Counted from the stretch's first letter, positions 1-9,814 are shown. The stretch: DNA of 40,504 nt from Nostoc sp. JL33 (GCF_017114985.1 NZ_JABXKP010000057.1:1-40504); one strand, 5' to 3'. Numbers and translations are program-made. The notes: generated by a model from the sequence alone, not told the origin.

Positions 1-19
1 GATCTATTTACGTAGTTTA

Positions 20-35
20 CCGCCGTAGGCATCGC
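20..35. repeat. dispersed palindromic repeat fragment
   Basis: This short stretch reads ACCGCCGTAGGCATCGC, the reverse complement of the GCGATGCCTACGGCGG repeat that recurs in this window (inside the acetyltransferase gene near 30180, and as variants near 16950 and 21255). No gene is seen between 1 and 240. Confidence 0.6.
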
Positions 36-240
36 AGGATAATTAAGAAAAGCCTGAAAACTTCCTCAATAGAATTTATTGCACATCACGATGCATTTGT
101 ACAGTGCGTAAGTCCTGAATGTACAGAAATAGAGAAAATTTCCTAAAATTAAAGATTTTATCAAATAAAGATGATTTTGAGAGCAAACAAGGGATAACTA
201 AAGATAGTTCCATCTAGGGTGAGTATTCTCTTAGTTTCCT

Positions 241-972
241 ATGACCTATTGCCTCAGAATTGCCGACTTACCTACAAATGAACGTCCGCGTGAACGACTA
301 ATGACGCATGGTGCCAAAATTTTAGCCACAGCAGAGTTAATCGCAATTCTTCTAGGCACTGGACAAGGGCCGGGAAAACTCTCTGCTGTAGGTTTGGGAC
401 AATATATCTTGAGCGAATTAAGCAAACACCAACGTGATCCTTTGGCAGTTATGCGAGAAGTTAGCCCTGCTGAGTTGATGCAAATTTCTGGTGTTGGCCC
501 GGCGAAGGCGACAAGTATCTTAGCAGCAATTGAATTGGGTAAACGCGCCTTTCAATCTCGTCCCAACGATGGCACATTAATTGATAGCCCACTTGCTGCT
601 GCTGCTACCCTCAGTCAAGATTTGATGTGGCAGATACAAGAACGTTTTGCAGTGGTGCTATTAGATGTTAAAAATCGCTTATTGGGTACGCAAGTAATTA
701 CCATTGGCACAGCAACCGAAACCCTAGCCTCTCCCCGTGATATTTTTCGAGAAGTTATTCGTCAAGGTGCAACGCGGGTAATAGTTGCCCACAACCATCC
801 TTCTGGAAACCTTGAACCTAGCCAGGAAGATATAGAATTGACGCGTCAGTTGTTAGCAGGGGCGCAGCTTTTGGGCATTCCGGTACTAGATCATCTGATT
901 TTGGGTAATGGCAATCATCAAAGTTTACGGGAACTGACAACCTTGTGGGATGAGCATCCACAGGGGGATTAA
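241..972 (+). CDS. radC: RadC family JAB-domain protein
   Basis: This is a full-length RadC (243 residues). The N-terminal UPF0758 region carries a helix-hairpin-helix (ISGVGPAKA, about 82-90), followed by a JAB/MPN-type metalloprotease fold. The zinc motif is visible as HNHPSGN at 184-190 with a following SxxD ending at D197. The family is historically called a DNA repair protein, but its real substrate is unsettled; a role in handling damaged or single-stranded DNA is only inferred from the name and from its frequent presence on mobile DNA. The ATG at 241 gives the conserved N-terminal region ([11 protein letters not shown]). It is convergent with the membrane protein gene downstream, separated by an inverted repeat. 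Identification is firm, function less so. Confidence 0.95.
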   Translation: MTYCLRIADLPTNERPRERLMTHGAKILATAELIAILLGTGQGPGKLSAVGLGQYILSELSKHQRDPLAVMREVSPAELMQISGVGPAKATSILAAIELGKRAFQSRPNDGTLIDSPLAAAATLSQDLMWQIQERFAVVLLDVKNRLLGTQVITIGTATETLASPRDIFREVIRQGATRVIVAHNHPSGNLEPSQEDIELTRQLLAGAQLLGIPVLDHLILGNGNHQSLRELTTLWDEHPQGD

Positions 973-1001
973 ATCAGCAGGAAGCAGGGATGCAGAGAAA
1001 T

Positions 1002-1037
1002 TTAACAATTCAACATTCAAAATTTTTGAATTGTTAA
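1002..1037. terminator. AT-rich inverted repeat between convergent genes
   Basis: TTAACAATTCAA (1002-1013) and its exact reverse complement TTGAATTGTTAA (1026-1037) form a 12-bp stem with a 12-base loop. It lies between the 3' ends of radC and the minus-strand membrane protein gene, so it could end transcription from both sides. The stem is very AT-rich, so its strength as a terminator is uncertain. Confidence 0.5.
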
Positions 1038-1040
1038 TTG

Positions 1041-2585
1041 TTAAGCTTCATTTACCCAATAAACATAATATCGTTCACTATCCACCCAGCCTCTCTGAAA
1101 ATCCTTGATCGGAACAATCTTTAAATCATTGCGGTTGACATTCAGTTTTTTATTTAAAATAAGTAAAATTTTCTTTTGCTCATCTTGATTTTTGAGTAGA
1201 GAACTTATTTGGCTTAATATTTCAGGTTGTTCGACATCTTGACGACCTTTTTTAAATAGGGTAAAGCTTCCCAGTTTTTGAAGCTCAGGATAGTAAAACT
1301 TTCGATTGAGATAACCCGATAAAGGAGCCATATTTGCATCTCGACTGGCAACAATAAATTCATTATTTAACCCAGCTTTTTGAATATATTGAGCCGTTTC
1401 CCGACTGGCAGAAAATGGTACAACTAAATCTCTTGAGAAACTATAAATACCTCCCCCAAACTGGACATAAAGAATTAGCATCAAAGCGATATGATGCCAT
1501 TTATTCACAAATGTAATTGAATTTGGACGAACAGAAAACTTGTTGAGCAAAACTGTAGAGTCTTGATAATAACTTCCCAGCCATAAAGCCGCTATCAGAA
1601 CTAAATAGAAATGTCCAAAATGCCGAGGCATACCGATAAATCTCAAGTATGTAAACGCAAATATTATAGAATTACCTATAATGTAGAAAAAGAAAGCAAC
1701 TGGCTTTTTAGATAATTTAATCAAGCTTAAAATTACAATTGATAGAGCAATTATCGCACAAACAATTAAATCCAGCCATTTTTTGTGTGCAGGAATAATT
1801 AATAAATAACTACCAAATATTCTACCTATGCTTCTCAAAAAATGACGGATATCTAATTGTATTATCCAACCATTCTTTAACCCACCATAAAGATAACTAT
1901 CTGTCGGAGGAGTAAGAATATAAAGGGATAAAAGAAAACAAAATATGATAAGTACAATACTTAAAAATAAGTCGTATTTTTGGCTTTGATTAAAATACTG
2001 CTGGCGATGGTCGCTATCAAAAGAAAATTCAGCTAGCAAAGTCAATGATAAAGAAAATGATACCAATAAACCATAAGCACTACTATTAGCTAGTAAACCC
2101 AATAAAATTGCTAAATAAGCATAAGTTATTTTTCTGGATGAAAAAACCGTACAGAATGCAAAAATGAACAACATGCTAAAGGCATAATTTCGAGAAATTA
2201 AAAGATATTCATAAAAAGGAAAAAAACCAAAGGAAAACAGAAATTTTTGTTGGTAATTAAAAGGGCTATATAGGCAAAAAACAGCAACAGAAACAACTGT
2301 AATTCCCAAATGAAATATTTGCATAATCACAGGATTATCGACTATCCTTCTGAGAATCGCCAGAGAAAAATACCAGAGGACAGGATGACCTTCATAATGA
2401 ATATTTGCAATTAAATCGCCGAAAGATTCACTATCTCTGACAATCAGCCAGGGATTTAGTTCATCTCGCCACATGGAATGGTTGAGAATACCTATTAAAC
2501 CAAGAACAGAAAAAATAATGATAATAAACCAAGGAGAACGAAAAGGTAATTTTGAAGTATATTTGATGATTTTTTTGTTTAGCAT
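1041..2585 (-). CDS. multi-pass membrane protein, GT-C glycosyltransferase-like
   Basis: A 514-residue protein with an N-terminal membrane segment (about 15-35) and roughly ten further hydrophobic segments up to residue 390, then a soluble tail of about 120 residues. After the first membrane segment comes a loop with MWRDELNPWLI (about 38-48) and later HYEGHPVLWY. The acidic pair in the first external loop and the following EGHP stretch resemble the GT-C fold (ArnT/PMT-like, lipid-phosphate-sugar dependent) seen in cyanobacterial family-39-like proteins. That assignment is an inference from layout; no substrate can be named. The gene is AT-rich compared with its neighbours. It stands alone, convergent with radC. 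Confidence 0.7.
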   Translation of the reverse strand: MLNKKIIKYTSKLPFRSPWFIIIIFSVLGLIGILNHSMWRDELNPWLIVRDSESFGDLIANIHYEGHPVLWYFSLAILRRIVDNPVIMQIFHLGITVVSVAVFCLYSPFNYQQKFLFSFGFFPFYEYLLISRNYAFSMLFIFAFCTVFSSRKITYAYLAILLGLLANSSAYGLLVSFSLSLTLLAEFSFDSDHRQQYFNQSQKYDLFLSIVLIIFCFLLSLYILTPPTDSYLYGGLKNGWIIQLDIRHFLRSIGRIFGSYLLIIPAHKKWLDLIVCAIIALSIVILSLIKLSKKPVAFFFYIIGNSIIFAFTYLRFIGMPRHFGHFYLVLIAALWLGSYYQDSTVLLNKFSVRPNSITFVNKWHHIALMLILYVQFGGGIYSFSRDLVVPFSASRETAQYIQKAGLNNEFIVASRDANMAPLSGYLNRKFYYPELQKLGSFTLFKKGRQDVEQPEILSQISSLLKNQDEQKKILLILNKKLNVNRNDLKIVPIKDFQRGWVDSERYYVYWVNEA

Positions 2586-2936
2586 TGTTAGTTCAGAATG
2601 AAATTTATCAGGAAAAACTTTTTTCGGATTATTCTACAAAATATCCTCAAACATAGACACTAATTCTTTATTTAATCGGTCAAATTTAACAAATGATCCA
2701 GAAGTATCTGCCTCAATTGCCAAACAGTTATCCTCAGAATTGTTCCGTTGTCAAGCTCTGAAGATTGGGGTACTCATCCTGTAATTTGTCAATTTTCGAT
2801 TATTTTACCGTTTCTAGGTGGAGTTTCCTAGTCAACCTCGAATCAGAAGAAGCGTAAGCACTCTTGTAAGGACGTTTTAAACTTACACCGTAGAGTTAAA
2901 TTAGGAAAACCCTAGATTTTTAGAAGCGGTTCGCAG
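2586..2936. other. region with no intact gene
   Basis: No complete gene is seen. On the plus strand an open stretch of about 39 codons ends at a TAA near 2782. It reads like coding sequence (SNLTNDPEVSASIAKQL within it) but has no clear start and no recognised match. It may be another gene remnant lying before the DUF389 relic. Confidence 0.4.
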
Positions 2937-3532
2937 CCGGAGCAAATTCAACAGCTACAAACAGATTTGCTGGCAGAATCAACCTTACGACTCAGCTTAC
3001 ATAATTTTGATTATTAGCTCCTGTGCCTTAGCGAAGTTCCTCTGAAGGAGATCGCTACTTTAGGTTTATTGTCCAACAGTACGGCCGTAATTATTGGCGC
3101 GATGATTATTGCTCTAATGTTGCCGATCGCGGGTTAGCTTTTGGCGCTTTAAGACCAGATATTACTTTTTTTAGCAAGGGCATAATTGCTGTAGCATTGG
3201 GCACAGTATTGGCAATAGCGATCGCCTTGACTCTGGGTTGGCTGGTGGGATTGCCTACCTATCGTAGCGACATACTGGCTCGCTCCAAACCAACGCTGTT
3301 AGATTTGGGAATTGCGGTAGCGGTTGGTGGTATCACTGGCTACGCGAAAGTTGAGACGAAAATCTCTGGTAGTTTAGAACTGCAATGTCTGAGGACAAGC
3401 CCCTCCGCGTCTACGCTCATCTGTGTCATTGGCTTAGGTTTGGCACAAGGAAATTCGCACTCAGTTTCGGGGCAAGCATTGACTCTAATTTTTGAAGTGG
3501 AGGAAATTAGAAGTTGTGAACCCACACCCTAA
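2937..3532 (+). pseudogene. decayed DUF389 (TIGR00341-type) membrane protein gene
   Basis: Pieces of one DUF389 protein appear in order but in different frames. The pre-membrane segment (PEQIQQLQTDLLAESTLRL) starts at 2937. ISSCALA follows in another frame at about 3010. ATLGLLSNSTAVIIGAMII begins near 3057 and runs to a stop at 3135. From 3134 the reading continues one frame over (LAFGALRPDITFFSKGII, then SKPTLLDLGIAVAVGGITGYAKV). After about 3370 the expected motif is scrambled, and ICVIGLGLAQGN is recovered near 3418. At least three indels and a 23-base insertion break the frame. DUF389 proteins are multi-pass membrane proteins of unknown function. The remaining open frame from 3197 to 3532 is not a functional gene in my reading. 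Confidence 0.85.
3031..3053. repeat. 23-base insertion in the DUF389 relic
   Basis: Removing these 23 bases joins GCC TTA to GCT ACT TTA GGT and restores the expected family reading A-L-A-T-L-G-L. The insert starts with GCGAAG and ends with GAGATC, and is flanked by GC on the right. It resembles the short dispersed repeats of Nostoc-type genomes. The exact boundary is uncertain by a few bases because of the shared GC. Confidence 0.6.
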
Positions 3533-3603
3533 AGTTGCGAATTTGGCATGAATCAGGAGACAATCTACTCAGTCAAGTCAAAATAATTTTCCAAAACGTA
3601 ATA

Positions 3604-5157
3604 GTGGATGTTACAGAATTAGTCAAAGTTTCAATTATTCTCCTGCTGCTTGCTACAGGTGTAGCTTTGCTATCCCGGCGATTGCGAATCCCTTATGTTA
3701 TGGGTTTAGTATTAGCAGGTTTGCCCATCACTGAGCTATTATCTCGTCCGATTGGTTTAAATCCAACCCTTGTTTTGGATCTTTTCCTGCCAATTCTCCT
3801 CTTTGAAGCTGGTATTAATACAGATGTCAGCCGCCTACGCAGCACCTTTAAACCAATTGCTCTACTAGCTGGGCCAGGGGCTTTGCTTTCTAGCGCTATT
3901 ATTGCCGTACTACTGAAATTTGGGCTGGGACTGAGTTGGATACCTGCCTTATTTGTAGGAGTTATGCTGGCAAACACTGATACAGTTTCAATGATTGCCG
4001 TCTTTAAGGAAATACCGGTTCCCGCCCGGCTTTCCACCATCGTTGAAGGAGAAACCCTATTCAATGATGCAGCTGCTCTAGTTTCGTTCAACCTGATTTT
4101 GCAAGTATATTCAACAGGCTCACTCACATTTATAGAGGGAATCCAACAACTGCTATTTATCTCTCTAGGAGGCTGCCTTGTGGGGTTAGTCTTGGGCTAC
4201 TTGAGTATACCTATATTCCCCCGTTTAGATGATCCTCTTAGCAGTCTCTTACTGACGGTTGCAGTTGCATTAGGAACTTTTCAGGTTGGGCAATTTCTCG
4301 GTGTATCAGGCCCTGTGGCTGTAGTTGTAGCTGGATTAATTTTCGGGAATTTAGGGCTTTCTGGCAATACTTCTGCTTCTAATCGCATTACCTTGTTGAG
4401 TTTCTGGGAATATGCCGGTTTTACCGTCAACACCTTTATTTTTCTATTAATTGGTGTAGAAATAGACTTGGTAACGCTGTGGAGGACTTTACCTGCAATT
4501 CTACTTGCAGTTTTAGCTTATCAAATCGGGCGAGTTCTAACAGTCTATCCGCTACTAGCAGTGGTTCGTTGGATTGACCGCCCAATTCCGCTACGCTGGC
4601 AACATTTACTGTTTTTAGGCAACATCAAAGGTTCACTCTCAATGGCTCTAGCATTGAGCTTACCCGCTACATTACCAGGGCGAGAAGTCCTTATAGCTAT
4701 AGTCTTCGGCAGTGTGCTGGTGTCGTTAGTGGGACAGGGCTTAAGTTTACCTTGGGTGGTAAAACGCTTAAAATTATCTAAATTTTCAGAAGCTCAACAA
4801 CAGGTTGAAGAATTACAAGCCCAGTTGATGACGGGTAAGGCGGCACAAGATGAGTTAGATAGCCTGTTGAAATCAGGGGTGTTACCAAAAGCCGTTTATG
4901 AAGAGATGCGTTCAGCTTATCAGGTACGAATTGCCGGTGCAGAAAAGACACTGCGGGAACTTTATAATCGTCGCCCTGATCAGTTGGAAGGCAAAAGTGA
5001 CAATAGCGGTAAACTTGATGCTATTCGCCGCCGTTTACTGCTGGCAGAAAAAGGAGCGCTGAATGAGGCAATGCGAAAGCGAATTCTCTCAGAAGAAATT
5101 GTGCGGGGGCGGATACAAACTCTTGATGAACAATTGCTGAAATTAGAAGATGATTAG
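3604..5157 (+). CDS. CPA1-type cation:proton antiporter (NhaP-like)
   Basis: A membrane antiporter of the sodium/proton exchanger family. About twelve hydrophobic segments fill residues 1-385. They include the conserved NTDTVSM region (about 124-130) and TLFNDAAALV (about 152-161), where the ND pair corresponds to the ion-binding motif of CPA1 exchangers. The C-terminal 120 residues are charged and heptad-like (QQQVEELQAQL), a soluble coiled-coil tail. The family exchanges Na+ or K+ for H+ across the plasma membrane, for pH and salt balance. I chose the GTG at 3604 because the family sequence begins with VTELVKVSIILLL; an in-frame TTG at 3535 would add 23 residues encoded by the end of the DUF389 relic region. 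No strong ribosome site marks either start. Confidence 0.9.
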   Translation: MDVTELVKVSIILLLLATGVALLSRRLRIPYVMGLVLAGLPITELLSRPIGLNPTLVLDLFLPILLFEAGINTDVSRLRSTFKPIALLAGPGALLSSAIIAVLLKFGLGLSWIPALFVGVMLANTDTVSMIAVFKEIPVPARLSTIVEGETLFNDAAALVSFNLILQVYSTGSLTFIEGIQQLLFISLGGCLVGLVLGYLSIPIFPRLDDPLSSLLLTVAVALGTFQVGQFLGVSGPVAVVVAGLIFGNLGLSGNTSASNRITLLSFWEYAGFTVNTFIFLLIGVEIDLVTLWRTLPAILLAVLAYQIGRVLTVYPLLAVVRWIDRPIPLRWQHLLFLGNIKGSLSMALALSLPATLPGREVLIAIVFGSVLVSLVGQGLSLPWVVKRLKLSKFSEAQQQVEELQAQLMTGKAAQDELDSLLKSGVLPKAVYEEMRSAYQVRIAGAEKTLRELYNRRPDQLEGKSDNSGKLDAIRRRLLLAEKGALNEAMRKRILSEEIVRGRIQTLDEQLLKLEDD

Positions 5158-5268
5158 TTTGTTGGGGATTGGCCAAACAGGGCATTGGAGATGGGGGATA
5201 GTCTGAGCTTTGTGAATGAACCTTTGAGCTTTGGCTGATTAGGGAGAGTCAGAGACTCAATGAATGCA

Positions 5269-5289
5269 TTCCCATGCTCCGCATGGGAA
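5269..5289. repeat. GC-centred hairpin between convergent genes
   Basis: TTCCCATGC, a TCC loop and GCATGGGAA form a perfect 9-bp hairpin, with ACGAGG following. This is a common cyanobacterial intergenic repeat type. It lies between the antiporter gene and the minus-strand lipoprotein gene, where it could also act as a two-way terminator, although no T-run follows on either strand. Confidence 0.5.
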
Positions 5290-5321
5290 CGAGGAAATGA
5301 TAAATTAGTTTTTTAAGATTT

Positions 5322-5888
5322 CTATTTTAAAGGCGATCGCTTATCGTTATTTTGATTTTTAATTACCCTACCAGGACTGATAAAAGAAATTCCTTGTTGA
5401 AAGTCAGTACCAATCATAACTGCCTCCACTATCGGTTCAGATATTTCTGTTTGGGCTACCCACTCTACAATAAAGTTTGCGCCTAAACCTCCAGTGGTAT
5501 CATTTCTATTTATAAAAAAATCTGTAGAAGCTAGCGCATCAAGTTGAATAGGGCGCTCCAAATATTGTTTAACTAATTTCCCATCTGAGTTATAGTAGCG
5601 CACAGAAGTAATAACGATCGGATTGGTTAAATCTGTATTCCGAATACTGAGCGTAGCTGCTAACTCGAAAATCTCCTGCCGATTGTGATGATAGATATGA
5701 GAATAGACAGGAACATAAACAGTTTGACCGCTTGCTATCTTAAAGTTCTTATCCAGCGTCACTATTTTTTGCAATGGGGTTGCTTGAGTGGCATCGGGTT
5801 GTGACTTGGGTGGAATATTTATTGATTTACAAGATGCAAGAAAAATAACAGCGATCGCTAAATAAATATGTGGATACGGCTTCATCAA
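5322..5888 (-). CDS. DUF3124 lipoprotein
   Basis: A 188-residue exported protein. The N-terminus has a short charged start, a hydrophobic core and a lipobox ending LASC (cysteine near residue 20), so it is probably a lipid-anchored envelope protein. Residues 50-175 match the DUF3124 pattern: a GQTVYVPVYSHIY start, then ELAATLSIRNTD and VRYYNSDGKLVKQYLE. The domain is common in cyanobacteria and looks like a single beta-sandwich; its function is unknown. The TAA stop is followed by convergent DNA, and the next upstream gene on this strand is the TrkA-like gene, 72 bases away. Confidence 0.85.
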   Translation of the reverse strand: MMKPYPHIYLAIAVIFLASCKSINIPPKSQPDATQATPLQKIVTLDKNFKIASGQTVYVPVYSHIYHHNRQEIFELAATLSIRNTDLTNPIVITSVRYYNSDGKLVKQYLERPIQLDALASTDFFINRNDTTGGLGANFIVEWVAQTEISEPIVEAVMIGTDFQQGISFISPGRVIKNQNNDKRSPLK

Positions 5889-5960
5889 AACTATTTACAC
5901 CAATTTTTTATGCATGTGTTGCTAACCCCACCTAATAAAGAGTTTAGGTAGGAAATGCCC

Positions 5961-6638
5961 TCAACATCTTTGTTCAATAAAATCAATGACTTGATGTAAA
6001 CATCCTGGTTTAGTCACAATCAGCACAGTTGAATAAGGTTCCAGTATTGTACCGCCGTTAGGAATCATCAAATCTTCGTGAGGATGGGGTTGATAGCCAA
6101 TAATTAGCGAACCAGTAGGGAATCGGGAATCCTGAGCAATTTCGGCAAGGCTACGACCAGCAACATAGCAATTGTTTGGGATGGAAAGTTTCAGAACCTC
6201 AATCTGTCCCTGCTCAAAATGCATCATTGAGTCCACTTGCGGATACTCAATAGCATTCACCATTGTTGAAACTGCTAGTTCAACAGTACTGATGATGTGG
6301 TTGGCTCCAGCTATACGCAGTGGTTCGGCAAAATCGGGGTGGCGCATCCGACTCAAAATATGAGGGGCACCGTAGTGTTTAGCAAGAGTTACCATTGCCA
6401 AGTTTAAGGCATCACTTCTGAGAACAGCTGCCAAGGAGCCGGCTTTGCGAATCCCAGCTTCTAACAATACTTCTGTACTCACAGCACTGCCTTCAAAAGC
6501 CATTGCTCCCACTTGTTCACGGGCGTAGCGGCAAGCGATAGGGTCAATGTCAATTACGGCAACAGTATGCCCTAGCTCTATCAGTTTTTGCGCCAAACTA
6601 AGCCCTACTAAGCCGGCTCCACCTATCAGTACGTACAT
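5961..6638 (-). CDS. TrkA-type NAD-binding (RCK) protein
   Basis: A 225-residue cytoplasmic regulatory protein of the KTN/RCK family. A Rossmann fold begins with GGAGLVGLSLA (7-17), and the acidic residue ending strand 2 is in VIDIDP (about 29-34). Residues 1-125 form RCK_N, and about 140-222 match the TrkA-C domain (IEVLKLSIPNNCYVAGRSL). Such proteins bind NAD(H) or ATP and gate potassium channels or antiporters. No channel gene is adjacent; the antiporter at 3604-5157 is on the other strand but only 0.8 kb away, so a regulatory link is possible but unproven. Confidence 0.9.
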   Translation of the reverse strand: MYVLIGGAGLVGLSLAQKLIELGHTVAVIDIDPIACRYAREQVGAMAFEGSAVSTEVLLEAGIRKAGSLAAVLRSDALNLAMVTLAKHYGAPHILSRMRHPDFAEPLRIAGANHIISTVELAVSTMVNAIEYPQVDSMMHFEQGQIEVLKLSIPNNCYVAGRSLAEIAQDSRFPTGSLIIGYQPHPHEDLMIPNGGTILEPYSTVLIVTKPGCLHQVIDFIEQRC

Positions 6639-6814
6639 GACTGTTCTTAATATACTTTGAATTTTTACTTCACTTTACAGGTTAACAAACAGATACATTG
6701 GTAAGAGTGTACATCTGTACGCCCTTATTATTCATTTGTTGTCAAGATTTTTGAACTAGTATGTCTTAGCAGCAATGGAAATAACAAAATAATTCCAGTA
6801 CAGGTATTTCAATT

Positions 6815-9814
6815 CTAATTTTTAACCTGGTATTTTTCGAGCAACTCTTTAACTTGAGTAGCCACCAAAGGATGTGGATCTTTTTCTAACTGGGGTAGAA
6901 TTTGCAGGAGAACACGATGTGAAACCATATTCAAGTATGCGATCGCAGCTTCCCTAACAAAGCCGGTTGGATGACGCAAACTCACTAAAATCTCAGAACT
7001 TGTCAGTCGGATGCGATTCACTTGAGCAAAATGAAAACAGCAAGCTAGACACCAGTCAGAAAGCAAAGTACCCAACTTCAGCAATCTGTGGAGGCGATCG
7101 CTAACTATCATATTCTCATATTCTATGATCTTGGCTTCTACAAGATGTTGCAATTTTTCTGAGTGCGGTCGGTTATCTAAAATATTCAGCAATAAAGACT
7201 TTGAAGACAAAGTTACGGTATGCTCTAAGATTTCTAACCCCCGCGCTAAGTTTATCACTGAGAGCGATCGCAGATTAAACGCTGCTGCCTGCATCTTTTC
7301 TGGTGAGTAAAGCAGTTTTAGTAGCAGTAGTAGCCGCTCTTTGACATCCAATTCTAATTCTAAAAGGGCGCGTTCCAGTAATTCACAAACAATCACAATC
7401 CTCTGACTGGATTGATGATTTTCTTTTTGGTCTAATGTTTTAAAGTCAATGTATGCAGCGTAAATCTCACCTAAAAACTTTAATTCCTGCTTGATTAAAT
7501 TTTCTACCCGACTTTCATAAAACCGATCAACTAAACCTGTAATTCCTGGTTGTTTATGTATTTTTACTAAGCTACGAAGAATATGATCCCTGCTAGTACC
7601 CCAAGAGGTTTCCAAGTTTTCCCATAAAGTCTCTAATGCTTCTTGGGTGCCAATTTGAGCAATGGTTCGCCAAGCGTACATCCGCACTACTTCCGGTTTG
7701 TAAATATTCGTAGCCAACCGCAATAGCATTTCTAAAGCTTCATTTTCTAGTCCCACTAGGGCTGACATTGCTGTAGTGCGGGTTGATTTGTAATAAAGTG
7801 CTGCAATCAGCGCCGAATAGTACTCTTCTAAATGGGTTGCTGCGATCATTTCTAATACGGCACAGCGCACCCGTAAAGACTCATCTTGTAATAAATTCGG
7901 GATGTGAATCCGCAACGCCTGCAAATAAACTGCTTCTCTGAGCGCCCTGACTCCATTCACCCGTTCCCGTTCTAGCTTATGAGTCAACATCCGGCGCATG
8001 GTTTGGGTAGCTGCTACCTTTTGCATGGGCGTTCCCTGACGTAAGACTAAAGCGGCGGCGGTGGCGCGGATAAGCGAGTTTTGCCGGGGGTTCAGGTATT
8101 CTTCTAGGAGGCTTAAATTCGGATTTGGTTCAGCCAGCCAAACGTAGCGCAGCGCTAGGGCAAAAACTTCGGGGTTAGTTTCTTGGGATTGTTCTAACAA
8201 AGGACGGATGGCGGCTAGATAAACAGGATTTACACCTGCTATTAGCATCACTTCCAAACTTTGGCGCTGCAAATCTGGGGTTAACTTGATTAGTAGAGGC
8301 GCTAAAACTTCCGCAGCTCCAAGGGAATCCATTTGGGCTAAAAGTTCAATGCAAGACCGTTTATCAGCCTCGCTGCCTTTTTCTGCTAAAGCTTTGACTA
8401 CCCCCTGTTTGAAAAATCGTAAGCCCACATTGGTTGCACTCAATTGACCCCGCGCTACACTCAAGACTAACAGTTCAACATAGCGCGATCGCAATTCCCA
8501 AACTACTGCTAAACAGGTGCCAGCTATCAGCATTGTTTCTGATACCAACACCCATTTTTGCATTGGTACAGGTACAAACCGCCCACAAAACAATAGAGTT
8601 ACAAAAATTAGCGCTCCTGTCAAACCTGTAGCGATCGCTTCGGCAGTTCCGCCAGATAAAGTCTGCATCCGGCTGCGAATTCCCTCTGGAATCGGTTGGT
8701 ACAGGATGGGGCCGCTACTCATGACAAAGGTGTAGCGCAGAAGTTCATCGCAGAATTTGACAATTATCAGACCCCAGAAAAAGCTTTGCGATTGCATGGC
8801 TGGAATTAAATGCAGCAATACCAGCACTCCTGGTAGGGAAAAGCCGACGGTGATTGGTAAAAGCGTGGCTGTGAAAAATACTCCCATCCGTTCGATGAGT
8901 CGGCTGGAAACAAACCACTGCAACGACAACTCACACAGTCCCAACATTCCCCCAAAAAGACCCAAGAAACTGGCGAGTTCTCGGTCGCTCAAATTCGATT
9001 GGAGTTCACGCAGATATTGAAAATCTACTAACAACCCAATGACTTGCAACAGACCCACAAAAGCAAACAACGAAAAGACATACCGTTTGAGCGGACTTTT
9101 AATGAAACGCTCTCGTGAGGCTTGGTGTTCAGGAATTAGTCTTTGGGGGGTTTCAGGAAAAGCTGCTCGATAGTGATTAGTTAAATAGAATAGAATCCCT
9201 GATCCTAATAAAATCACTACACAAGCGATGAGGATGATCTTATTTAGCGTGGTGTATTGTACTAGCCAAGGCAAACTAAAGCCACTGATTACATCTGCTA
9301 CCAAAAGACCACTACTCACCAGTGGGTAAGTCCGCTTAATCTCCCGAATGTTAAATAGTTGGTTGGCGACGATGGAGGTGTTGAGGTCATTGACCACATA
9401 AAGTGCATCTACCCATAGCCGCAGCAGAAATACCGAAATCACTGCCAGGTAGGAAAAATGCGATCCCCAACGTAATAAAATTAATAAAACTAATGGCATC
9501 AACATGCAAGGTGCGATCGCCACAATCACCCGGCGTAAAGGAAAAATCCTTTGCAGCCAAGAGTATAAAAAAACCAGTCCTGCACTCATCGCGGCACTGG
9601 CAATATACATCCACGGCAGTAGGTTAGTCCCATATTCATCCAAAAACAGCGCCACCGTACTGTCCTCTGCCCACCGCAATCCTACAGATACAGTTGTGTA
9701 AAAAAGGAACATCAACTGAGTTCGTTCGCTCTCCTCTGGTCGGAGATTCACCCACTGTAGTAGTCGTGGTAAAGCAACTTTATTTGCAGCTAACCAGTGA
9801 TTTTTCAGTTCCAT
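6815..9814 (-). CDS. MFS/nucleotide-transporter-like protein with C-terminal HEAT repeats
   Basis: A 999-residue two-part protein. Residues about 30-445 hold around twelve hydrophobic segments in a major-facilitator or Npt1-type ATP/ADP-translocase-like arrangement, with an early motif WAEDSTVALFLDEYG (about 48-62). From about 480 to the end the sequence is soluble and repeats 30-40-residue helical pairs typical of HEAT repeats (for example LLQDESLRVRCAVLEMIAAT and SLRHPTGFVREAAIAYLNM). Proteins of this layout occur in filamentous cyanobacteria; no substrate is known to me. The HEAT half probably faces the cytoplasm as a protein-binding scaffold. The ATG at 9814 is the natural start (MELKNHWLAANK). 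It stands alone on the minus strand. Confidence 0.8.
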   Translation of the reverse strand: MELKNHWLAANKVALPRLLQWVNLRPEESERTQLMFLFYTTVSVGLRWAEDSTVALFLDEYGTNLLPWMYIASAAMSAGLVFLYSWLQRIFPLRRVIVAIAPCMLMPLVLLILLRWGSHFSYLAVISVFLLRLWVDALYVVNDLNTSIVANQLFNIREIKRTYPLVSSGLLVADVISGFSLPWLVQYTTLNKIILIACVVILLGSGILFYLTNHYRAAFPETPQRLIPEHQASRERFIKSPLKRYVFSLFAFVGLLQVIGLLVDFQYLRELQSNLSDRELASFLGLFGGMLGLCELSLQWFVSSRLIERMGVFFTATLLPITVGFSLPGVLVLLHLIPAMQSQSFFWGLIIVKFCDELLRYTFVMSSGPILYQPIPEGIRSRMQTLSGGTAEAIATGLTGALIFVTLLFCGRFVPVPMQKWVLVSETMLIAGTCLAVVWELRSRYVELLVLSVARGQLSATNVGLRFFKQGVVKALAEKGSEADKRSCIELLAQMDSLGAAEVLAPLLIKLTPDLQRQSLEVMLIAGVNPVYLAAIRPLLEQSQETNPEVFALALRYVWLAEPNPNLSLLEEYLNPRQNSLIRATAAALVLRQGTPMQKVAATQTMRRMLTHKLERERVNGVRALREAVYLQALRIHIPNLLQDESLRVRCAVLEMIAATHLEEYYSALIAALYYKSTRTTAMSALVGLENEALEMLLRLATNIYKPEVVRMYAWRTIAQIGTQEALETLWENLETSWGTSRDHILRSLVKIHKQPGITGLVDRFYESRVENLIKQELKFLGEIYAAYIDFKTLDQKENHQSSQRIVIVCELLERALLELELDVKERLLLLLKLLYSPEKMQAAAFNLRSLSVINLARGLEILEHTVTLSSKSLLLNILDNRPHSEKLQHLVEAKIIEYENMIVSDRLHRLLKLGTLLSDWCLACCFHFAQVNRIRLTSSEILVSLRHPTGFVREAAIAYLNMVSHRVLLQILPQLEKDPHPLVATQVKELLEKYQVKN

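Noticed and set aside
3693..4127. Minus-strand 144-codon open frame inside the antiporter gene
   Set aside because: Antisense shadow of a well-supported membrane protein gene.
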